Shown here in pieces: positions 35,791 to 49,049 of a stretch of DNA of 64,000 nucleotides. Position numbers and translations under genes: made by a program. The notes beneath the pieces are model-generated. The model did no database searches, was not told where the DNA came from, and saw only the letters and a list, made by a program, of their open reading frames with translations. This DNA comes from Diorhabda sublineata (taxonomy: Eukaryota; Arthropoda; Insecta; Coleoptera; Chrysomelidae): NCBI RefSeq assembly GCF_026230105.1, contig NC_079476.1, positions 35,206,559 through 35,270,558 on the forward strand. The letters run 5' to 3'. Position 1 is the stretch's first letter. Every line of letters starts with the position of its first letter.

Positions 35791-36394
35791 ATACAAGAGA
35801 TTGTATCTCTATCTGGGTTACATTTGTGCAATGTTTTTAAATTTGAATTTAAATGGGAAATTTTATGTTAAATTGACATAGCAGTTTTTTTTAATTATTA
35901 TATAATTAATTTTTCAATACTTCATTTAATACAAAATTTTATTAATTCATAGTCTTTTATATCCTTTCATTGATTCATAGTCTTTGATATCATTTTAACT
36001 AAATTTCTACAAACTAAATTCCAAATTTCATATATTGAACATAATTTCCATTAAATAAACTTTTTTCCAATTATTTTTTTTAATTAAAAATTGATGTCAT
36101 TTCTTCTAAAAAAAAATTATCAAAAATCCTGACTATTTCTTTGAGGCAGGACAATACCAATAATTTTTTTAAGGTTATGTTATGATATCAATCTTTCTCT
36201 ATCTTCGGAAATTTCAGCGAAGGCTTTGGATAATATAAACTTTTTTAATTTAACATTATGACGTTTGACATAGAATTGACAGAATGCGTTCTGCAAATAT
36301 CATCAAAGAGTTAAAAGTTCAATTTAATATGGCGTTTGGATAGACTAACAAGAACGTTACTAACATAACAAATGGGTCAGATTTTAAACATTTT

Positions 36395-36620
36395 ATGACT
36401 CATATTCATCATCATCATCATCATTCAGCCTTATCTCGTCCACTGCTGGACATAGGCCTCCTCCAAATGCTTCCAGTTTTCTCTGCTCTGCTCTGAGGGG
36501 TTGCTACCCAATTTATCCGTATTCTTTTAATATCGTCAGTCCATCTCGTAGGAGGTCTTCCTGGATTTCGTCTGTCTGTTCTCGGTCTCCAATCTAGAAT
36601 TCTACTTTCCTACTCATATT
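36395..36620 (-). pseudogene. LINE C-terminal end with (ATG/ATC)n tail
   Basis: The minus strand reads WRPRTDRRNPGRPPTRWTDD, IKRIRINW and RAEKTGSIWRRPMSSSGRDK, the RPRTDRRNPGRPPTRW..D end common in insect LINEs. It is followed by a trinucleotide repeat (CATCATCATCAT on the plus strand at 36408), a usual simple 3' tail. Confidence 0.75.
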
Positions 36621-38039
36621 GAGCAATACAATAATTGTTTTCAAATGACGTCATTTGGTGCGACAAAAGTTATTCAAGAAAATGTTATGTCAACTTTCAA
36701 GATTTAGTGTCAAATATATCATTTAACAGGTTCCTTATCGCATATATGGACAGTTTCTATAAGTGGAAGCTGTTCCGACTAAGGAAGACAGAATGTCAAC
36801 AATTTCTCTATCCTCCGAGGTACCAGCTCGGTTCTGCGCATTCTCAAGCATGCGCAGTATAGATAAAGTGTCTCTAGCGAGAGAGAAAATGTATATTGTC
36901 GGCACCGTAACGTAGGGACGTATTATTATCCCTAATTCAATACAATTATTGAAATATTATGTAATGATACATCATTTTATTAACAAATATAGATAAATTG
37001 GTGATGATTATCAGATTTAATTCATTCAATTCTTGTTTGCTCTTGATATTTTTCGAAACAATCCCATCTCCCGTCTTGTGATTATATATTTTTTGCTGTT
37101 CGTATAATTCTTGAAAACTGGAAATTTTTCTCGCATTCTGGCAACTATGGTTGGAACGTATGTATTCTTCCCGCTTTCGCGTTGCACCAATTCACCCATT
37201 CATTTGATTTAGTTTGATTTAACCCCCAAGTGAGATCAGTTGCGACGTTTCCTCTTTAAATTAGCCTGACTCTAACGTATGTTAATAACCCTCATGAAGT
37301 GTTTATATTAATAATAGGAGATTTCGGGATTCAAATATTGTGTGTGTTTGATTTTCGTTCTTCTATTTTGGATACTATTCGACGTCTGTCCATGAGTTTT
37401 AGGTACATCTCACTACATTTATCAATATATGATTCAAACAATTATATAGATTATACGTTAAGAGTTGACATATTTTATGCGCAAAAACGATTACTTCGTA
37501 TTTAAAGCTTTCCCATAGAGAATTTGAAAGAAGTCAAAAAGACACCTGTAATGTACAAGGGTTTATTTACGTTCTATTTAGAAAATTGAATCTGCACTAA
37601 CGCTTTATCGTCATTGCCATATCGTGTACTTTAATGCTTTATTTCCATTTTATGTGAATGATTGATTACACTCATCTGCCACTCAATTACTTTTCCATTT
37701 TGTGTTTTTTTTTCACTTGTACAGTTCAATAAACATAAGAACCACATTGTAAGCTTGTACTTTTTTTGAATGTATAATCATTTTGGTATGTCGACGATTT
37801 TTTTTAAACAATGTTCAATTTTAGTTGTGGGTAGAAAATAATTGAAATTCACACATTTTGAAATCATCTTATAAACAAAAATGAAAAGAATACAGAATGT
37901 ATCCACAGATTTCAGTTTTAATTTTTTGACGTTTAGCCCCGCTTGACTAATTTCTTACAAATTAAATTTTGAAAATCAAGCATGCCTCGTAAATTTTCTA
38001 AATAATCTATTTTTTTGTTTTCAATTTTTTCTCTAATAA

Positions 38040-38260
38040 AAAATCACACACACTTATTACTACCGACTCAATACGTTTTCGAATTTGTTCAAAATCTCCT
38101 TATACTTTATCGAACTAATATTTCATTATCATTCAAGATGCGTTTTTGATAAACTATACAAAAAAATCCTTTAGTGTAAAGTCTGGGGATCTGGCAGGCC
38201 CACATGTCACACTCATTCCTTTGTGTAGAATGAGCAGGGTAAGCCTGAAAGTAATTAGTC
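38040..38260 (-). pseudogene. Possible DDE transposase C-terminal scrap
   Basis: Minus-strand GLPDPQT / LKDFFVYSLSK resembles the (P)RSPDLTP.DFFLWG.(L/I)K block of mariner-superfamily proteins found in many insects. Too short and decayed to place further. Confidence 0.3.
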
Positions 38261-39754
38261 TCGATTATTTAAAGGAAATTCGTTGAAAAATGTAATTAAC
38301 TCGTATAACCCGGTACCACCAATATTAACTTTTCCAAAATACTGCTTCTTGCTTTAACTACGTAATGGGAAAACACTGACAGTTTTGGAAATATAGAACA
38401 CCATTTGTGATAAAAGAACTGATTCAACAAATTATGGATTCATGAAAATTTCGCTTTTCAAAAATTAACTCCCCTAAAGACTAACAGAACTGCAAACGCC
38501 TTGCGTCGTTACCTTGTGAAGTGTGAAAAATTTTGACTTTGTACGGTTAAATTCTATTTTCTTCTTATCTATTATCTGTAAGTTTGATTTACTAATATTT
38601 TTACCCTTCGACTAAGTTGGTTGACATTTTGAGACCCGTGCGAAGTTATCCACGAATATTTCTTTACAATATTAATTGAACTTTGGGGAAAAAATGTTTA
38701 TTGAAGAGACACATTACATTATAACAGGCTACATAATTTTACTAAGATCGAAGATAAAGTGGATAAAAAATATTTAGATACATAAATAACTATTGAATAT
38801 CTACTAAGAAAAGTGATACGCATATGGATTACGAATGCTTTATCGTTTTGTTACTCTCTAATCCATAAAAAGAGACTATAATATCGTATTTTTAAAAGTG
38901 GTTTTTGTTTTTTCCTGGGAATCTTCAATGTCTTTATTACAAATATTAGTTTATGATTTGTGGAATATATATTAGAAAAATTATAATTTATAACTGACTA
39001 ATAATTCTGAAGCTTTGTATAGGAATCTGAATATTCTTCACCAGTCACTACAAATTTTCTATTCTTTTCTCGTGGATGGCTGCTTAACTCTTGTACCAAA
39101 CAATGAAATTAAAAATTTATGTCAAATATAAAATTCTTATAACAAAAAACTTACCAGTAAGACCAAAATTTTTCTCCTTAATATTTCCTTTTGAAAATTC
39201 TTGTACAATACTTACAACGTAATATTTTTTAATGTTCCTGGGAGCTTTATCAGATTCGTCAAAATTGAATTCACACTGATTCGATTTTAGCATCTTTCTT
39301 GGTCTTCGTGATCCAAAATGCTTCTAGATTCCACTGTGACTTCATTTCTTGATCAAAGCCGATTCTTCATTAGTTATTATCTAGTTAGTTGTACCCTATG
39401 TTTTTGTGTTTTTTCTCTTCACTCACTACCACGAACGATGCGCGTTAGCGCAGAAATGTAATTTTCACGAATTTTTTTGACGTTATAAAAAATACTTGTA
39501 TCACAATTTTTTGTTATTAGGTTTCTCATTAAGTGTTCTTAGCAATAGCTAGAAAAAATTTTGGGGTTTCGATTTTAAAACGAGCGAAGCGCAATAGTTA
39601 GATAAAATTTGGAAAAATTTTAGAGCTTTGATTTAAAAATGAACGATATACGTTAGCGCGGAAATCGTTCATTTTGAAATCAAAGCCTCACAATCTTTAA
39701 GAATTTTTTTTGGCATCACAATTTTCGTCAATTGTTTTCTAATTAGGGAACCTT

Positions 39755-39968
39755 TGTGATAGTTGAATTATTTCTTTTTATTTTCTGGTTCTTCAGTTCA
39801 GAATCATTATATACTATTACCTATAATTTTGTTACTCATTGTGGTTTATTTCTGTATGTTGTAATTTTATTTTCTTTGTATCATTATTTAGTTATTTTTC
39901 TGTTTGTTTTGGTTTTGTCCACAAATTGTAATAATTTTTTGACAATAAAGTATTTCTCTCTCTCTCTA
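39755..39968 (+). mobile_element. LINE 3' tail, copy 2
   Basis: Plus-strand partner of 224-395. It ends TTTGACAATAAAGTATTTC followed by a (TC)n tail. The 77-codon open frame inside is a T-rich by-product. Confidence 0.55.
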
Positions 39969-40089
39969 TGTACAAAAACACGTGATTAAAAAATTTTTAT
40001 CCACTTAATCATTAATTTTTGGTAATAAAAGTATGTAACCTATTATAATAACATTATATGTCTCCTCCACCAACATTTTTTCGCAAAAG

Positions 40090-40580
40090 TTCAGTTTATT
40101 ATGCAAAAAAATATTCGTGGTACAAATTCATGGATATGTTTGTATGTATATAGATTTGGGGTCTCGTATACACCGCGACCCAATGGATCTATTGTGTCCC
40201 CCTTTCTTGCTGCGATACCGGAGAATCCAGTGTATACCGCTAATCCATCAATCCCACTCCTTTTAAAAAGTCTAGATCGTGGGTCTAGTTGCCAGAGAGC
40301 TTCGTCTTCTATTTCAAGCGCTCCCAGGTGCACAATTTGAGAGAATGTGGGAAGAGGTTTCCTTTGTGTAACAAAATCTGCACGCCGTATTATCTGCTAG
40401 GTCTAGCGTCTTCAGGTGTTTGTTGAAGCGACAGTGCTCCGATAGAACTCCTATTAGTATTGAAGACTTAATGGTGAAAGCTAATACTACAATAAGGTCG
40501 CTCAGAAGTGCATTACATTTTTTTTTTACTTTATGTGGTATAAATTTACTAGGATCGATAAAAAAATCGCACTCCAATTT
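40090..40580 (-). pseudogene. LINE 3' end, family B copy 4 (best preserved)
   Basis: The minus frame 40577-40314 encodes LIGVLSEHCRFNKHLKTLDL and ADNTACRFCYTKETSSHIL, then SNC. This is the Cys-rich end after RNase H (CR.C..E.ETS.H.L..C). A second frame (40333-40091) reads LGALEIEDEALWQLDPRSRL. Related copies are at 22245, 27120 and 33760. Confidence 0.8.
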
Positions 40581-41059
40581 TAACCTTAATTAACGAAAAT
40601 ATCTCAAAGTTCAAGTCGTAAGTATGAATTATAATACAAAAGTATATTTCGATTTCATAATTTGTTTGTATTATTCTGGCGTCCTTTGTTTTTTTTATCG
40701 CGTTCATATTGCTCTTCACTTTTCGGGCAACACATATTTATGTTTTATGTTAAAATGAAGGTCGGCATCAGATTATTATATTGCTAAAAGTTGAAACAAA
40801 TTATTAAACAATTGAAACTTGAGTGTATCTTTTTAGATCTGAAGATGCTGGAAAATATGATGGATGATATTTTTATAATCACTAATGACGAACTTTTGGT
40901 TATTGACACAAATACCATTCTGCTAATAATGTTCAAATTACACAATTATGACATAATTTTTATCGTTCCAATATAGAACTTTGCGAATATTTTTGCACTT
41001 GTTATTTCTATTAGTTTTGTCGCATCATTATGTGCACTATGACTTTAAAAAGGTGGTAC

Positions 41060-41345
41060 TGTATTCACTGCCCAATTTTTTTATGATCTACAATTTCTGT
41101 TGCTTTTTTTAAGAAAGATTGTTTAACCTTTGAAAACTGCTGTTTTACTGCATTTATCACTTGATTATTCAAAAAAATCTTTTAACGCGCAAGTGTTCTT
41201 TTTTAAGGAAACAGCAGATAATCGCTAGGGGTCAAATCTGGGGAATATGACGGTTGCTGAACTAATTCGAAGCTTGTTTGAGCCATTGCGGCAAATTTAA
41301 AAGAGGAATTGTGACTGGGTGCGTTATACTGATGTAAAGAATCAT
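41060..41345 (-). pseudogene. Mariner C-terminal relic
   Basis: The minus strand reads NAPSHNSSFKFAAMAQTSFE, LVQQPSYSPDLTPSDYLLFP, then NNQVINAVKQQFSKVKQSFL. The NAPSH and PSYSPDLTPSDY blocks are the second and third catalytic segments of mariner transposase. Confidence 0.75.
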
Positions 41346-42589
41346 CTTAGTACTATTTCCCTCGGTTTTTTTCACTCTTCAAGTGAATTTATTGGAGTAA
41401 TAAGCAGCTGGAAATGGGGCTTCCTATGAGGGCAAACTAAGAAAATTCCTCCTAACTCAGTTTCTTTATCAAAGTTACCAATCTTACAAGGAAATGTTCT
41501 TCGTTTTATGTATATTGCGTTAAAAGAGGAGTGCAAATGTATTTATCTGTTAACATTCGTGGTATCCATCGTATGTCAAGTTCGACAAAATTCTAGGCTT
41601 GTTGTAGTGATACGATAGAACGAACAACTAACGCTCCTGAACTTTTCATAGCAGCTTCAATTTACAATTTTCTAGTCCACGCCCAGATATCTTGAAATAA
41701 TGAATTACTAAAATACATACAAATTCAAACTTGTGTTGAATTGAATTTCTCTTTGCCGAAAAATGAATGTATGTATATGTAGGTTAGGTTTTGGGAAAAT
41801 AATTAGAGTACACGGTATATAAAAATAATAGATGTAAATAATAACTATTAAATATTACTTAAAAACAACTTGACTGCCTTTGTGCATATCAAATGTAAGT
41901 GTTGTTCGCGAGGTAGTTTCACCTTTTTAAAATTCAATAAACAAATTATAAATTCCAATATTTCTTTCAATATCTAAAGTTTCCACGTGAAACAATTTAT
42001 TTTCCTATATTATTTCATTATATTTGTCTACTACTTATTTCGAACACAATTTAATATTCAAAGATTTTTTTAAGTCTTGGCAACAGCGCAATAACAAATT
42101 TTATTCAAAACAAACGTTCGTCCTTCGAATTTTATATAGAATTCGATTTTGTCACGTATACATTAATTATATTGTATAATAACATGATGGATTAAAAAAT
42201 TTATGTTACAAAGATTCTGCGTCTATGATCGGTTTAACCAGATTATGATATGAATGTGTTCAGGAACTAATCCGGATCACGTTTATTGTTGTTCGAAAAC
42301 TGTACGAGTACGAGTTAATAGGGTCGTGTAGATAGATCAGCTGATTGCGGTCCTAATCCAGGAGAATTTGATCTGTTTCTGAACGTTGCTTACGATTTTC
42401 GTTAGAAATTTTAAATTTAAAATTCGACCTACAAATACCTTCTATTTTTATTAGTTTAATTTCGTGTTTGATATACAGAGTAATGTCAACTTACTTTTAA
42501 CGCCTTAAAGGACCCTTTAATCTATTATAACCTTTAGCTAAAGTGCCAGTTAGGGTGGAATTATGAAACCGGCCGTTACTGTATTAAAC

Positions 42590-43887
42590 TACGAAGATGG
42601 TCCCAGAAGTACCTGGCCTGAACTAGAGATGGCGGTAATTGCTTGAATAATACCACTGTATTAGAAAGTACTCAATCTATACAGCATATGTTTCAGGATT
42701 GAAGACGCCACCAGTGATGCCAGCTTGGGGATTTTTCCCGAAATTTAGGGAGAAAAATTTGAATAGGGGATATTTTCGGGAATAAAAAGTCTTAGGGTAT
42801 TTTTTAACTTCTTCGATCGGAATTCTTTCGCTTAAACAAGTTAGAGCCTGCAGAAAAATAAAATTTAAAATGTGTAAGTTTTGGAATTTTAATGAAAAAT
42901 ATATTGTCATCCTTTATCGTTCGTTTCATCAACTTGGTAGTATTATGTTTAAATGTCAAAACGAAAGTAAACAATTTTTCATTGAGAAATTTTTATATGT
43001 ATCTGAAATCCAGCCACACAGAGGTCGACCAAATAAGGTGACGATTCAAGAAATGTTGAAGAAAATCCACAAAGCGGTACTTGGTGATCGTCCACTGAAA
43101 GTGCGCGATCTCGCAGATCTAAAAGGCATTTCAAAAAGTGCCGTACATCGTATATTAACTAAAAATTAGGACATGAGAAGTTGTGAGCAAGATGGGTGCC
43201 AGCTTCGTGAAGATGTTTCCATCGAGTGTTTCATAGAAGTAAAGTCGAATTTTTGCGCCGTTTCATAATCATGGATGAAACGTGGGTCCACACTTTACAC
43301 CCGAAATAAAAGAACAATCAAAACGATGGACTGAAAAGAGGGAACCGGCCCCATAGAAGGCAAATACTATTCCATCTGCAGACAAGATCACGGAATCGGT
43401 TTTTTGGGACGCGCGTGGGATAAATTCCATTGAGTATTATGCGAACTTATTACAACGTTTGAGCAAGAATAAATCAAGTAGAAACGGCCCAATTTGGCTA
43501 AGGAGAATATGTTGTTTCATCAAGACAATGCACCATCTCAAACATCCGTTATTGCAGGGTCCAAAATTAATGAATTACAGTTTTGATTGCTACCTCCTGC
43601 ACCCTATTCGCCAGATTTAGCACCCTCGGATTATTTTCTGTTCCCAGACTTGAAATAATGGCTCAATGGTCCAAGATTTTTCAGCAACGAAGTTGTGATG
43701 TTGGCAGTTAATGGATATTTTGAGGAGCTTGACGATTCTTATTATAAAAAGGATATCGAACTTGATGAACATCGATGGGAAAAGTGTATGGAGCTAAAAG
43801 GACATTACGTTGAAAACTAAATATATTTTTTTCCAAAATTTTTGTGTTTCCTTTGTTGGGCCAGGTACTTTGGTAACCATCCTCGTA
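42590..43887 (+). mobile_element. Near full-length mariner, family C
   Basis: Left end TACGAAGATGGTCCCAGAAG then TACCTGGCC. The right end, reversed, is TACGAGGATGGTTACCAAAG then TACCTGGCC. The length of about 1.3 kb is the usual mariner size, and TA is present at both edges. This is the most complete transposon in the window, although its gene is broken. Confidence 0.92.
42870..43820 (+). pseudogene. Mariner transposase pseudogene, family C
   Basis: The first frame (42870-43169) holds a helix-turn-helix end: HRGRPNKVTIQEMLKKIHKA, DRPLKVRDLADLKGISKSAV then HRIL. After a stop, other frames give KVEFLRRFIIMDETWVHTLH (first Asp), LFHQDNAPSQT (second Asp) and LPPAPYSPDLAPSDYFLFPD (third Asp, DD34D type). 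The tail is LDEHRWEKCMELKGHYVEN with a TAA at 43818. All three catalytic blocks survive, but at least three frameshifts separate them. Confidence 0.88.
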
Positions 43888-45298
43888 ATTGAACGATTAT
43901 TTTAATAAAATAATGAAACGCCTTTTATCTTTTCACATAAAAGATAAATCTTGAGGAGAATTATCTATTTTTTAAAGTGGCTTAGCGGCAACACTGGAAT
44001 TTCAGCGATACGTACAAAATAATCTAAGAACTTCCGAGCGCTGTTGGGTGTAGTAGTTTTTACATTTATGATAGTTGAAACTTGTGATTCGTCGTCGTCC
44101 TCGGCTATAACGTGTGTTTATGTTTACGATATTGAGTGTTGTGATGCCGGTTTAAGTTGCACGTGGTTAATTAGATTTGTGAGTTTGTGAACAAGATCTT
44201 TAGTTGTGTGAATACAAATATTGGTTTGTAGTGTAACAAATATTAATTAAAAACACTAGATGAGCTATTTCAATTTTATTTTCAAGTGATGTAGCGTTTC
44301 GTTAATTCTAATTTAAATACATGTTCATAAAAAAGTACAGTCGGATCGTTTTCGAAAAAAATTTTACAATGGAAAATGGATATTCGATGTGTCCATAAAA
44401 TCTATTTATAATTAATAATACCAAAAATATATTAAAAGTTGGTTTCAATCGATAAATATTCCATATACATGATTAAATTTACTACAATAACATGTTAGAA
44501 ATATTATTCTGATTTTTTTGGACTAGAATAAATAATTAATGATAAAATATGAACAATGCTTGTGATTTTTTATTGTTGTCTTTATCACAAAGAAGAGATT
44601 GTTTTCATTAAACTGATCAACATATGCTATTTAGTATATATGCATAATTGGATAATTCAGGGACCCGTATCAAAATCTTTGATTTTAATTTTAGAAATTT
44701 ACATTCTTCCTAAATTATTAAACTGTGGGATCTGCTCTGAAAAGTTGAAAAATCGTACAAAAGATTTTTTATTTTTTAATAGTAATTTTCATTCAACTAC
44801 TTCATACATTGTCCAGTAATAGTAATAACACTTAATTTCAACATTTAAATTATCTTGCAGACTTTAGTATGTATTTGAACACAAATCACAAAAAACTTTA
44901 AATTTTTATTGTAAACACAAATATAACCTCAAAAAATCATATTGTCTACTTCTTCAGTATTTTTAAATTTGGCCTTTTGCCTTTCGGCACCCAGTCAGAT
45001 TCATATTGTATTCGCGTATTCCTTCTATTGTTCGAGACCATATAAAACATAAGAAAAAGAAGCATTTCAATGCATGTATGTTTTGTTGAATTGAATTGAA
45101 CCATAATTAAAAAATAATTGATTTTTTATAAAGGCACACATGAAGGTAGCAAAAAAAACAAAAGCCACTTATTTATTATTTCAATATGTATGTGTAATAG
45201 AAAATATTAGTTGTTTACATTTTTTTTAAAGCGTTAACATAACTTTACACTTATGTCATTTATCAATTACGATCGTCGACAACTAATAAGGATTTGTG

Positions 45299-45588
45299 GC
45301 GTCTCGCAAAGAAAGAGGATACAAAAAAATGTTTCCTAACTTAACGTAACCTAACCTAACCACGTATTTTCAGTTACTGATATTTTGTACCTATATTTAG
45401 ATTTTTTATGGCACAACAAATTCCGTGTAAGGAAATCGGATTTAGATATTGCAAAAAGTATAGTAAGAATATGACGATGCTGGATGGAGCATTTGCATTT
45501 GCACACACAAAATATCAGTAGTTGAAGATACGTGGTTAGGTTGGGTTAGGAATATTTTTCTTCGTCTCCTTTCCTTGCGAGACGTCGA
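45299..45588. mobile_element. Fold-back/MITE element with CCTAA pentamers in the arms
   Basis: The left arm CGTCTCGCAAAGAAAGAGGA ... CCTAACCTAACCACGTAT is inverted on the right as ATACGTGGTTAGGTTGGGTT ... CCTTTCCTTGCGAGACG. Arms are about 85-90 bp, with TACTGATATTTTGT also matched, around a centre of about 110 bp. No coding content. Confidence 0.85.
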
Positions 45589-47329
45589 AAATCCCTTTAG
45601 GTACAATCATCTAGTGTGCGATAGAGTATCTGGTGAAAATTTGAAGCCAATCGGTGGGGTCACGTTTTCGAAACACCAGTCCAAAATATTCTTAGTTTAC
45701 GCTCTTGAAGTAGAAGAAATCAAGTTTTAGTTTTGGACAAGTCAGTGATTTTCAACATGTTTTTATGCTTATACAATCTATTGTATTCCGTATTCAGCAT
45801 CATCCACACACTTTTAAAAGCAACCATTCACTTCCATTGGACGGAACACTTTCATCTTTTACTATATCTGTTTTAACGTCGTAGGACCTCGTTCTTAACT
45901 AACTGACAGGTGTTTCTTAGTCTATACAGCCGTCGACTTGTTGGAGTTAGATCATTTATTTGCTTTCAATGATCCCTTTTTCTTTCTCATTTCCGGTTTA
46001 CTCGTAGATATAGGCATTGATCTATTAACAGATTTTTGTATGAAAATATTAGTTATATCTGTGCGATTTTATTCTATTGAGATGATTAAATACCTAATAA
46101 CATTTTAAACATTGTAAAATATACCACATAGCAAGTTTTAGAGAAAAAGGAGGTCACGATTTATTTTTAAATGTTAGACTACGTGACACTATCCCCGTTA
46201 TTAAAATATACATTCTCTTTTCGAAAAAAAACTTGAGGGTTTCTTCATACGAACCGATCCGAATTCAAAATTTATTTTGTTAATTTGAATTTTAAACAAA
46301 ATTCCAGGCAAGTCATTTGACTATTATGTTGTGAAAATTGGAATTTGTATCAAATAAATTAGTACTTTTTACTAGTTCTATTGCCTGAGAAGGCTCTTCA
46401 GATTGGAAAAATTCTCTGCGGGTCGCTGCTTTTCACATCCTGGGATTTCCCTCCATGTATTGGCTCAACGGTCTGGTCTATGAAAACCACTCCAACGTAC
46501 GCTGTGAGTACCAGAATTTTTGTCTGCAGTATTTCTGTCGCCCAGTCTGAGAAGTATGTCTCATCTAAGCAGGTTATGAACTCTCTTGAGCTATGTTTCT
46601 TTGTTTTTCTGTTTTTCTCGCAACATAAATTGTGCCTAAATGCAATCAAATGGCACCAAGTTCGAGGGGAGGCTCATGTGGTCCGGGATCCAGAGCAATT
46701 CCGTCGCCCTAACGCTAACGAGTGTCTTGTAGCATTCTAAAATCAGCTTTGACGTTCAAGATGGTTTTAACAAATGTTTTATCTGCTCATGGATTATTGT
46801 TCCTTTACTTTTACCCACAAAGTTTGGTTCAAAACAAAATTTGTGTCTACAAGTCAATGAACGATAATCAATAAGCAGATGCACTGATAAGAAATTATCA
46901 TTTACTGCAAATACAAAATAAATGACCTGAAGTGCAATTGAATCGCAAATAACATACTATCGGTTTACATTATCTAATACACATACGTTAGGTAAAAGTT
47001 TTCTGTTATTTGCATACTGAGAATGTTATTTATACAATTGTGTCATACATTACCATAAGGAGTAGTTTTTTGTGATTTTATTATAAAGTTGATCATACTC
47101 TCAAAATAAACAAACGTAAAAATCGTGTATATTATATCCGACATAAAAAAGATAAATTTATACTTTGCAAACCAAAACTACTTCGATGAAGAATCTCAAC
47201 GTGCTTCAATGAGTCCAAAATAATTTCTAGATTGTTGTGGATATTTCGTTGGGATTATTTTTCGATCAACGAAACACATATTAATGCGTAAAAAAAACTG
47301 AGAGATGCAGTAAACCCTCACGTTCCTCT

Positions 47330-48215
47330 AACATGAGATATGTGTGCTGGGGCGTTGTCCTGCAAGAACAAAACACCTTTGGATAGCTTTCCGCGTCTTT
47401 TCTCTTTAATTTTTTTCCCGAGAGTGGTCAGTGGAATAGTAATCTCCAGTTATTGTTCTACCCTTATCCAAAAAATCAATCATGATTACTCTATGGTAAT
47501 CCCAAAAAACTGAAGCAAGAACTTTTCCAGCAGATTTTTGGATACGAAACTTCTTGGGTCTTGGAGAACCAGAGTGTCGCCATTCCATCGATTGTTGCTT
47601 TGTTTCTGGATCGTAGAAATGTACCCAAGTGTCATCCATAGTAACAAACTACCCTTACGCTTTTGGTCAACGTTCAAACATTTGGGGATCCATTTTGCAG
47701 CAATTTTTCTCATGTCAAAATTGACGTGAACTAAATGATGAACGCGTTCGTATGAAGTATTCAGTGCTTCAGATATCCGTTTTAGCCTAATTCGTCTGAT
47801 AAAATCATGTCATGAACTGCATCGATAATTTCGGGGACTGACACAGAAACTGGCGTTCCCGATCGGTCATCATCTTCATTGGAAAACTTACTTCTTTTGA
47901 AGCTTGCAGTCCAATGTTTCACGGTCGCATACGAAGGACATTGATCACCAAGGGTATTAAGCATACCTTCGTAAATCTGCTTACCTCTTAACCCTTTTAA
48001 ATGCAGGTATTTGATGATTGCTCGATACTCCAATATTTCGAGTCTCACAATTTCGGTGGACATCTTTTTTCTTTTAATTTCTTGCGTAACTCTGGTTTAC
48101 TTTTTTGACGTCAAACTTTACGCTTACACTTTTAATAAGTTATTGTTCGTTGCTATGGTAACGCAATATTTTGTTTATGCATGGAACTGGTCTTGATATC
48201 AATACATACTCGTAC
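47330..48215 (-). mobile_element. Mariner, family F copy 1 (minus strand)
   Basis: The right edge, reversed, reads TACGAGTATGTATTGATATC, matching the left end of the copy at 61365. The relic extends to a decayed second-Asp block (LQDNAPAHISHV) near 47340, after which similarity is lost. Confidence 0.85.
47406..48063 (-). pseudogene. Mariner transposase pseudogene, family F copy 1
   Basis: The ATG at 48063 opens MSTEIVRLEILEYRAIIKYL and LKGLRGKQIYEGMLNTLGDQ (N-terminal HTH), ending in a stop after SDELG at 47782. Further frames give MRKIAAKWIPKCLNVDQK, then DDTWVHFYDPETKQQSMEWR and KVLASVFWDYHRVIMIDFLD. Compared with copy 2 at 61504 about 30 codons are deleted around the first catalytic Asp, where DQK runs straight into a Lys/Gly-rich scrap. 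Confidence 0.85.
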
Positions 48216-49049
48216 TTTTGTCAATTGAATATTCACAATTAGGTAAACTTTACACATTCTTTCTTCTAAACTTTATTCATTTCTTTGATGATAAAGAATA
48301 ATTTATGTGAGTGGAAGTTGTATCATCATAGATGGAGGATGGAAATCAACCGTAGTTGTCGGAGGTTAAATCGGCGACAACATAAATAACAAGTAAGAAC
48401 GAAGAAGAGAAATTGTGGATGTAATTAACATGTATAAGGGCTCATCTTCAGTATTCCACCTGATCCTGATGCGCTTTCGTATATATAATGCATTAAGGAT
48501 TTGTAAGTTATAAATCAATTGTGATTCTGCGGAAACTGGGTATATGGAATTGAATTTCGAATTCGAGCTAGGTTTATGTGATAAACGTCCGTAGGGTCGT
48601 GGTCTGCTCATCAAGGTAGTTTTAATTTAGGATATTTTGGGCTTTGGTTAGGTTCAACGAATCTTCCACAAGAAATAAGACCAATTAATATTTCTTCAAT
48701 ATTTTTCTCAGGTTGTGCTTATAATTTTTTTCAAACTTAAGAAGTTATTCATATTCTATTCACCTTATAAAGTGAGGTTTGTTCACATTTTACTCTATAG
48801 TCAGGTACTGTCGTGTAATTTGTGACATCAGAAGATAGTCTGACAGATTTGGTTAGGTAGATTGTCCTATTCTCTGTAGAAGAATCCTTGGGTTTAGATA
48901 GGTTAGGTCTGTTTGTGCCTTTGAATGCCAACGGGTTTTATCCGTTGCCCATTACAAATACAACTACCACAGGAAGTTCTGCTTATAATATGACCGCCAA
49001 AGAAAGTCCAATTGCAACTTTTTACTATAGTAATATTACAACTAATATA

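Noticed and set aside
46381..46740. 119-codon plus frame and 83-codon minus frame.
   Set aside because: Neither resembles a known protein to me and they overlap each other. Possibly transposon-derived, so no gene is called.
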